A stretch of 64,000 nt of DNA, taken from assembly GCF_007665395.1 (NCBI RefSeq), contig NZ_VDND01000007.1:222711-286710 (forward strand). Reading direction: 5' to 3'. The stretch's first letter is position 1; every line of letters begins with the position of its first letter. The notes below the pieces were generated by a model. That model ran no database searches. It saw only the letters and a program-made list of their open reading frames with translations, and had not been told where the DNA came from. This document shows positions 56,435 through 64,000 of this stretch, piece by piece. Source of the DNA: Pseudomonas oryzihabitans. Lineage in GTDB: Bacteria; Pseudomonadota; Gammaproteobacteria; Pseudomonadales; Pseudomonadaceae. The position numbers and the translations under genes are program-made.

Positions 56435-59250
56435 GCAATCCACTCAAACAGTTGACGGAACAGGGCCAGGCGGTCTGGCTCGATTTCGTCAGCCGCGAGT
56501 TTCTCGCCAAGGGCGAGCTGCAGACGCTGATCGAGCGTGACGGCCTGACCGGCGTCACTTCCAATCCGTCGATCTTCGAAAAGGCCATGGGGCACGGCAG
56601 CGACTACGATGCCAGCCTCGAGGCCTTCCTGGAAAAGGCCGATGCCGAGCCGGTGGACGTCTACGAGCACCTGGCCATCGAAGACATCCAGCAGGCCGCC
56701 GACCTCCTGCGGCCGGTCTATGACCGGCTCGAAGGACGCGACGGCTATGTGAGCCTGGAAGTCTCGCCCTATCTGGCGCTGGATACCCGCGCCACCCTGG
56801 AAGAGGGACGGCGGCTCTGGCAGGCGGTGAACCGGCCCAACCTGATGGTCAAGGTGCCTGGCACGCCGGAAGGGGCGGCGGCGATCCGCACGCTGATCGA
56901 GGAGGGGATCAACGTCAACGTGACCCTGCTGTTCGATCGCAACGCCTACATGGCAGTGGCCGAGGCCTATATCGCCGGTCTGGAGGCGCGGCTGCACCAG
57001 GGCCAGGACATCTCTCGGCTGGCCAGCGTGGCCAGTTTCTTCATCAGCCGGGTGGATGCCGTGCTGGACCAGCGCATCGACGAGCGCCAGGGCAGTGATG
57101 GCAAGCTGGTGGGGCTGCGCGGCAAGATCGCCATCGCCAACGCCAAGCTGGCCTACCAGGACTACCTGCGGCTGATCCAGTCACCGCGCTGGAAGGTACT
57201 GGAAGCCAAGGGCGCGCGGCCGCAGCGGCTGCTGTGGGCCTCCACCGGCTCCAAGGATCCGGCCTATCCCGATACCCTCTACGTGGACCAACTGATCGGC
57301 CCGGATACCGTCAACACCATGCCGCCCAAGACCATGGACGCCTTCCGCGATCATGGCACCGTGGCGCCGATGTTGATCACCGACATTGAAGCAGCGCAGC
57401 GCGTGCTGGACGCCACCGCCGACGCGGGGCTGGACCTGGACGGCGTGGCCAAGCAACTGGTCAAGGACGGTGCTCGTCAGTTCGAGGACGCCGCCGATGC
57501 CCTGCTGGGCGCGGTGGGGCAGAAGCGCCTCGACTTCCTCGGCGAGCGGCTGAATGCGGTGGACTATCGCTTGCCCGGTGCGTTGAATGAAGCCGTGGAG
57601 GCGCGTCTCGACGAAGCCCGGCGCGCAGGCTGGTCCCGACGCCTCTGGCAGGGCGATGCCTCGCTCTGGACCGGTCGTGACGAGGATCAGTGGGTCGGCT
57701 GGCTGGCCGCGGCCCAAGGCCGCCAGGCCGATCCCGCGGCACTCATGGCCCTGGCCGAAGCGGTGCGCGGCGAAGGCCTGGATACCGTGGTACTGCTGGG
57801 CATGGGCGGTTCCAGCCTGGGCCCCGAGGTACTGGCCAACACCCTGGGTACCGCCCGTGGCGGTCTCACCCTCAAGGTTCTGGATTCCACCGACCCGGCG
57901 CAGATCAGTGCGCTGGAAGCGCAGCTCGATCTGCGCCGGACGCTGTTCCTGGTGTCCAGCAAGTCCGGCTCGACCCTGGAGCCGGAAATCCTCCGCGCCT
58001 ACTTCCAACAGGCCGCGGAGCGAGTGCTGGGCGAAGCCGAGGCACGGCATCGTTTCATCGCCATCACCGACCCGGGCTCCAAGCTCGAGGCCAGCGCTTC
58101 GGCCGAGGGCTATCGCGCCATCTTCCACGGCGATCCCCATATCGGCGGGCGCTACTCGGTCCTTTCGGTGTTTGGCATGGTCCCCCTGGCCCTGCTCGGG
58201 CATGCCGTGGCCGATTTCTTCCAGGTCACTCAGCCCATGGTACTGGCCTGCAGCCCCAGCGCGCCGCCGGCGATCAACCCGGGCATCCGCCTGGGCGTGG
58301 TACTGGGCGAGGCGCTGCGTGCCAGTCGCGACAAGGTCACCCTGATCTCCTCTCACGGGGTGGCCAGCCTCGGGGCCTGGCTGGAACAACTGTTGGCGGA
58401 AAGTACCGGCAAGCAAGGCAAGGGCATCATCCCGGTGGACTTGGAGCCCCTCGGTGAGCCGGGTGTCTACGGCGCGGACCGGGTTTTCGTCAGCCTGGTG
58501 CTGGCCGGTGAAGAGGATGCCGAGCGTGACGGCCGCCTGCAGGCACTGGCCGCGGCAGGTCATCCGGTGATCGATATCCGCCTCGCTCGCCCGGCGCTGA
58601 TCGGCCAGGAATTCTTCCGCTGGGAGGTGGCCACCGAGGTGGCCGGTGCGGTCATCGGCATCAACCCCTTCGATCAGCCCGACGTCGAGGCCAGCAAGGT
58701 CAAGACCCGCGCCCTCACCGACGGCTACGAGCGCGAAGGCCAGCTGGCCGGTGACCAGCCCTTGCTGGAGGAGGGAGACCTGGCCGTGTTCGCCGATGCC
58801 GACCTGCGCGGCCAGGACAGCGTCCGCGCCGCGCTCAAGGCGCACCTGGCGCGCCTGCAGCCGGGCGACTACCTCGCCGTGCTCGCCTATCTCGAGCGGA
58901 ATGAGCTGCACGAGGAGGCCTTGAGCACCATGCGTGATAGCATTCGCGACAGCAAGCGTGTAGCGACCGTCGGCGGCTTCGGCCCTCGTTTCTTGCACTC
59001 CACCGGGCAGGCCTACAAGGGCGGTCCCAATTCGGGGGTGTTCATCCAGATTACCGCCGACGCCCAGAACGACCTGGAGATTCCCGGCCGTAGCCTGAGC
59101 TTCGGTGTCGTCGAGGCCGCCCAGGCCAAGGGCGACCTCGAGGTACTGGCCGAACGGGGACGGCGCTACCTGCGTGTGCATATCAAGGGCGGCGACATAG
59201 ACGCTGGCCTGCAACAAATCGTCGAACTGGTCGAGGCGGCGGTCGCCTGA
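56431..59250 (+). CDS. tal-pgi: Fused transaldolase / glucose-6-phosphate isomerase
   Basis: A 939-residue bifunctional enzyme. Residues 1 to about 365 are transaldolase: GVTSNPSIFEKAMG and MVKVPGTPEG with the Schiff-base Lys at 141. Residues from about 390 are phosphoglucose isomerase: LLGMGGSSLGPEVLA, and SSKSGSTLEPE at about 509-519 for phosphate binding and catalysis, with the C-terminal GPRFLHSTGQAYKGGPNSGV. Fusions of this kind are known in Gluconobacter and some Proteobacteria. They couple the ends of the pentose-phosphate cycle. The ATG overlaps the tkt stop. Confidence 0.94.
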   Translation: MSNPLKQLTEQGQAVWLDFVSREFLAKGELQTLIERDGLTGVTSNPSIFEKAMGHGSDYDASLEAFLEKADAEPVDVYEHLAIEDIQQAADLLRPVYDRLEGRDGYVSLEVSPYLALDTRATLEEGRRLWQAVNRPNLMVKVPGTPEGAAAIRTLIEEGINVNVTLLFDRNAYMAVAEAYIAGLEARLHQGQDISRLASVASFFISRVDAVLDQRIDERQGSDGKLVGLRGKIAIANAKLAYQDYLRLIQSPRWKVLEAKGARPQRLLWASTGSKDPAYPDTLYVDQLIGPDTVNTMPPKTMDAFRDHGTVAPMLITDIEAAQRVLDATADAGLDLDGVAKQLVKDGARQFEDAADALLGAVGQKRLDFLGERLNAVDYRLPGALNEAVEARLDEARRAGWSRRLWQGDASLWTGRDEDQWVGWLAAAQGRQADPAALMALAEAVRGEGLDTVVLLGMGGSSLGPEVLANTLGTARGGLTLKVLDSTDPAQISALEAQLDLRRTLFLVSSKSGSTLEPEILRAYFQQAAERVLGEAEARHRFIAITDPGSKLEASASAEGYRAIFHGDPHIGGRYSVLSVFGMVPLALLGHAVADFFQVTQPMVLACSPSAPPAINPGIRLGVVLGEALRASRDKVTLISSHGVASLGAWLEQLLAESTGKQGKGIIPVDLEPLGEPGVYGADRVFVSLVLAGEEDAERDGRLQALAAAGHPVIDIRLARPALIGQEFFRWEVATEVAGAVIGINPFDQPDVEASKVKTRALTDGYEREGQLAGDQPLLEEGDLAVFADADLRGQDSVRAALKAHLARLQPGDYLAVLAYLERNELHEEALSTMRDSIRDSKRVATVGGFGPRFLHSTGQAYKGGPNSGVFIQITADAQNDLEIPGRSLSFGVVEAAQAKGDLEVLAERGRRYLRVHIKGGDIDAGLQQIVELVEAAVA

Positions 59251-59268
59251 CCTCAAGGAGTCATCAGC

Positions 59269-60246
59269 ATGCAATTGGGAATCATCGGACTGGGCCGCAT
59301 GGGCGGCAACATCGCACGGCGTTTGATGAAGCATGGGCATGAAGTCGTGGTCTACGACCGCAGTGCCGAAACCGTGGCCGGCCTCGGCAAGGAAGGCGCC
59401 ATCGCCGCCGACGGTCTCGACGGCGTCATCGCGGCCCTGGCGCAGCCCCGTGCCATCTGGGTCATGCTGCCCGCCGGCGAGCCGACCGAGCAGACCATCG
59501 CCGAGCTGGCCGACCGCCTGGCTCCCGGCGACGTCATCATCGATGGCGGCAACAGCTACTACAAGGACGACATCCGGCGCGCCAAGACCCTCGCCGAGAA
59601 GGGCATCGACTACGTCGATGTCGGCACCTCCGGTGGCGTCTGGGGCCTGGAACGTGGCTACTGCATGATGATCGGCGGCAAGTCCGAAGCCGTCGAGCGC
59701 CTGGAGCCCATCTTCGAGGCCCTGTCGCCCGGCTACGGCAGCATCGAGCGTACCCGTGGCCGCAATGCCCCGGACGAGCGTGCCGAGCGCGGCTACATCT
59801 TCACCGGTCCGGCTGGCTCAGGTCACTTCGTCAAGATGGTGCACAACGGCATCGAGTACGGCCTGATGCAGGCCTACGCCGAGGGCTTCGACATCCTCAA
59901 GATGAAGAACAGCGACAAACTGCCGGAAGACGAGCGCTTCGACCTGGACCTCGCCGACATCGCCGAGGTCTGGCGCCGCGGCAGCGTGGTCTCCTCCTGG
60001 CTGCTGGACCTGACCGCCCAGGCCCTGGCCGGCGACGTCGCGCTGGACAAGTTCTCCGGCTCGGTCGCCGACAGCGGCGAAGGGCGCTGGACCATCGAGG
60101 CGGCCATCGAGGAAGCGGTGCCGGTCAACGTGCTGTCCGCGGCCCTCTATGCCCGTTTCCGTTCCCGCCAGCAGGCCACCTACGCTGACAAGCTGTTGTC
60201 GGCGATGCGCTTCGGCTTCGGCGGCCACGTCGAAATCCCGCAATAA
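59269..60246 (+). CDS. gnd: 6-phosphogluconate dehydrogenase, decarboxylating (short form)
   Basis: Converts 6-phosphogluconate to ribulose-5-phosphate and CO2. At 325 residues it is of the short (YqeC/GndA-like) class rather than the 470-residue type. It has GLGRMGGNIARRLMKHGHEVVVYDR (NAD-type fold, no clear Arg for NADP, so NAD preference is plausible) and DGGNSYYKDD. The substrate motif region is VGTSGGVWGLERGYCMMIGG. GGAG precedes the ATG, 18 bp after tal-pgi. Confidence 0.92.
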   Translation: MQLGIIGLGRMGGNIARRLMKHGHEVVVYDRSAETVAGLGKEGAIAADGLDGVIAALAQPRAIWVMLPAGEPTEQTIAELADRLAPGDVIIDGGNSYYKDDIRRAKTLAEKGIDYVDVGTSGGVWGLERGYCMMIGGKSEAVERLEPIFEALSPGYGSIERTRGRNAPDERAERGYIFTGPAGSGHFVKMVHNGIEYGLMQAYAEGFDILKMKNSDKLPEDERFDLDLADIAEVWRRGSVVSSWLLDLTAQALAGDVALDKFSGSVADSGEGRWTIEAAIEEAVPVNVLSAALYARFRSRQQATYADKLLSAMRFGFGGHVEIPQ

Positions 60247-60329
60247 AACCCCGGCCGTTCCCCTGTGGAGCGGCCACGGGCCGCGTCCCGGGGGACGGCA
60301 CCAGCCGCCCTCGTGGATAAGGCCCTGTC

Positions 60330-61867
<1,538 letters not shown>

Positions 61868-61886
<19 letters not shown>

Positions 61887-62686
61887 TCCCCATCGACCTG
61901 CTGGTGTCGGATATCGACGGCACCCTGGTCCGCGACGACAAGAGCCTGAGCGAGACGGTGATCGCCGCCGTCCAGCGGCTACAGGCGGCCGGCAAGGCCA
62001 TCACCCTGGTCAGCAGCCGTCCGCCCCGGGCGCTGCTGCCGCTGGTGCAGCGGCTGGGCATCCAGCAACCCGTGGCCGGCTTCAATGGCGGTAACCTGGT
62101 GGAGGCGGACGGGAAACTGATCCGCGCCCATCGCCTGGCCGAGCCCGTGACGCGCCAGGTGCTGGAGCGCCTGGAACGCGAGGCCTTCGAGGTCTGGCTG
62201 TTCGCCGACGACCTCTGGCTGACCCGTGATCCCCAGGGACCCTACGTGCCGCGCGAGACCCGGGCGCTGGGCTATGGGCCGACGGTGGTGGACTCCTTCG
62301 CGCCCTACCTGGACCGGGTCGACAAGATCGTCGCCGCCGGTAGCGATCACGCCGGCCTCGAAACCCTGGAAGGTGAGCTGGGCGAGCTGCTGGGGGAGGG
62401 CGCCACGGTGCTGCGCTCCCAGCCCTATTACCTGGACATCACCCACCCCAAGGCCAACAAGGGCGATGCCCTGCTCGAACTGGCCCAGGCGGCGGGCGTC
62501 CCCGTCGCGCGCACGGCGGCCATCGGCGACGGCAGCAACGACGTGCCCATGTTCCGCCAGGCGGGCCTGGCCATCGCCATGGGTCAGGCCGGTGCGGCGG
62601 TCCACGCAGCCGCCGACCAGGTCACCGCCAGCAACCAGGAAGACGGTGTGGCGGTAGCCATCGACCGGTGGATTCTGGAGAGCTGA
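61868..62686 (+). CDS. HAD-superfamily phosphatase (Cof type)
   Basis: A 272-residue Cof-like HAD hydrolase: motif I DIDGTLVRDD, motif II VSSRPP, motif III Lys in KANKGDALL and motif IV GDGSNDVPMF, with a C2 cap domain between. Such enzymes dephosphorylate sugar phosphates; its role in this operon may be to remove a side product, but the substrate is unknown. It overlaps the zwf end by 19 bp, so it is co-translated. Confidence 0.88.
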
Positions 62687-63036
62687 GGGGCCCTGCCCGT
62701 TGGGCTTCGCTGCGCTCAACCCAACCTACAGGACACGTAGGTTGGGTTGAGGCGGCTCCATGGCCGAAGCCCAACAATGTTTGCCCTCGCTCTAGGTGGA
62801 AAAGGCTGCACTGTTTTCCACGCTACGGCCTGGTTGCTGATGTTGGGCTTCGCTGCGCTCAACCCAACCTACAGGGTGCGTAGGTTGGGTTGAGGCGGCT
62901 CCATCGCCGAAGCCCAGCAGGTTGGCCCTCGCACCAGGTGGAAAAGGCTGCGCCGTTCTCCACGCTACGCGGGGTCAGGCGTGCGCCCCCTCTCCCTCCG
63001 GGAGAGGGCCGGGGTGAGGGCAGCCCAAACCTCATG
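62687..63036. repeat. 350-bp gene-free region filled with dispersed repeats
   Basis: Two tandem copies of a roughly 140-bp unit: 62699-62825 and 62841-62968. Each has GTTGGGCTTCGCTGCGCTC with AACCCAACCTACA, the opposite-strand TAGGTTGGGTTGAGGCGGC with CGAAGCCCA, and a GTGGAAAAGGCTGC hairpin ending TCCACGCTAC. A third element, CCCTCTCCC, TCC, GGGAGAGGG plus GGGGTGAGGG, lies at 62988-63020. The first two modules are shared with 51246-51452. No gene is seen. Confidence 0.85.
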
Positions 63037-63920
63037 CTACCCCTCGTTCGCTTCCCGAAACCTCCGCATATGCTCCACCAGCGCCCTCAGCTTGGGCGCC
63101 AGGTTGTGCCGGCTCGGGTAGTAGAGATAGAAGCCCGGAAAGGGCGGCAGATAGTCTTCCAGCACCGCCTCCAGCTCGCCGCGTGCCAGATAGGGCCGGA
63201 AGGTGTCCTCCATGCCGAAGGTGATGCCGCCGCCGGCCAGCGCCGTGCGAATCATCAGCAGCATGTCGTTGGTGGTGATCCGCGGCGATACCGCCACATC
63301 GAAGGCGCGGCCTCCCTCGCTGAATTCCCAGCGCCAGGGCGCCAGCCGATGCAGCGGTGGTCGGCCAGCTCCCGTGGATGGGTCGGACGGCCATGCCGGG
63401 CGAAGTAGGCCGGGGTCGCCACGGCGACCTCGCGCTGCGCCCCGGTCACCGGGATGGCGATCATGTCCTGCTCGATCACCTCGCCCAGCCGCACGCCCGC
63501 ATCGAAGCCCCGCGCGACGATATCGAACTCTTCATCGGTGACGGTGATGTCCAGCGTCACCTCCGGATAGGCCTCGACGAATCCCGCCAGCAGTGGCCCG
63601 TCGAGAAAACGCTCGGCGATGGAGGTGGCCGCGACCCGCAGCAGCCCGCGCGGGGGACCGGCGTGGCTCGCCTCGTCCAGGGCACCGAGCAGGCCGGACA
63701 GGGGCCCGGCGACCTGCCGGTGCAGGCGTTCGCCCGCCTCGGTCAGGCGTACGCTGCGGGTGGTGCGCTGCACCAGGGAACTGCCCACTTCGTCTTCCAG
63801 CCGGCGCATGGCCTGGCTGACCGCGGAGCGGCTGACCCCCAGGCGGTCGGCTGCCACCCGGAAGTTCTCGGACGTGGCCACCACGACGAAAACCTTGAGC
63901 AAATTCAGATCGGTTGGCAT
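63037..63920 (-). pseudogene. LysR-family regulator with a frameshift
   Basis: The N-terminal helix-turn-helix (MPTDLNLLKVFVVVATSENF with RVAADRLGVSRSAVSQAMRRL) and most of the substrate-binding domain read in one frame down to HRCIGWRP (near 63340). The rest (WRWEFSEGGRAFDVAVSPR, then TNDMLLMIRTALAGGGITFG to the stop at 63037) continues in another frame. One missing base (or two extra) around 63336-63344 explains this. Only the product's C-terminal third is shifted. It may be a true pseudogene or a sequence error. Confidence 0.8.
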
Positions 63921-64000
63921 TGGTAAGTCCGGCTAACTGTGATCTCTCAGTAGGTTGTTCATCCGGGGCGTTCCCGGAATTCTGGAAGCGCGACCAACAC

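Noticed and set aside
62699..62968. CRISPR array
   Set aside because: Units are long, only two, made of inverted modules and separated by no unique spacers; no cas gene nearby.

Overview
The window is chromosomal DNA of a motile Pseudomonas: GC-rich, with closely recognisable Pseudomonas AmrZ, FleQ/FleS/FleR, FlgZ and CheV/CheR, and sigma-54 and sigma-28 promoters in the usual Pseudomonas places. A pentose-phosphate operon (transketolase, fused transaldolase/phosphoglucose isomerase, short 6-phosphogluconate dehydrogenase, zwf) hints at a P. oryzihabitans/P. psychrotolerans-like lineage. That species guess is inference only.

Left part (1-10.3 kb): housekeeping genes. A methylthioadenosine deaminase (cut by the window edge) is divergent from mtnA. 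gyrA follows, behind a structured leader RNA, and overlaps serC; pheA comes next. Then come a small DUF4124 exported protein, the Mg2+ channel gene mgtE, the ribbon-helix-helix regulator amrZ and a tRNA-Arg(CCU).

10.6-17.2 kb: a tight seven-gene operon with two family-2 glycosyltransferases, an FAD oxidoreductase, a polytopic membrane protein, an SDR enzyme, a TIM-barrel sugar isomerase-like protein and a one-subunit SMR/EamA carrier. The set looks like a lipid-linked sugar pathway (make, load, flip, transfer, as in arn or gtr systems), but I cannot assign it to a named pathway. It is the best candidate here for an undescribed system.

17.2-54.1 kb: a flagellar supercluster. After an MFS gene come flgZ-flgN-flgM-flgA (minus strand), cheV-cheR, flgBCDE, flgFGHIJKL, a glycosylation island, fliC-flaG-fliD-fliS-fliT, fleQ and fleSR. 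Five sigma-54 sites (flgA, flgB, flgF, fliD, fleS) and sigma-28 sites (flgM, fliC twice, fliS) can be read directly. The island (34.7-45.4 kb) encodes a 2OG-Fe(II) oxygenase-like protein, RfbF and RfbG (CDP-4-keto-6-deoxyglucose), a 3,5-epimerase homologue, a sugar C-methyltransferase homologue, a reductase, an acetyltransferase and a 1571-residue multidomain glycosyltransferase. Together they suggest that flagellin carries a CDP-derived branched (C-methyl) deoxyhexose.

54.1-64 kb: the flagellar cluster stops after fleR, where fliE would normally follow. Instead there is a five-gene oxidative pentose-phosphate operon (tkt, tal-pgi, gnd, zwf, HAD phosphatase) behind a structured leader. A block of dispersed repeats shared with the fleQ-fleS gap and a frameshifted LysR regulator follow.
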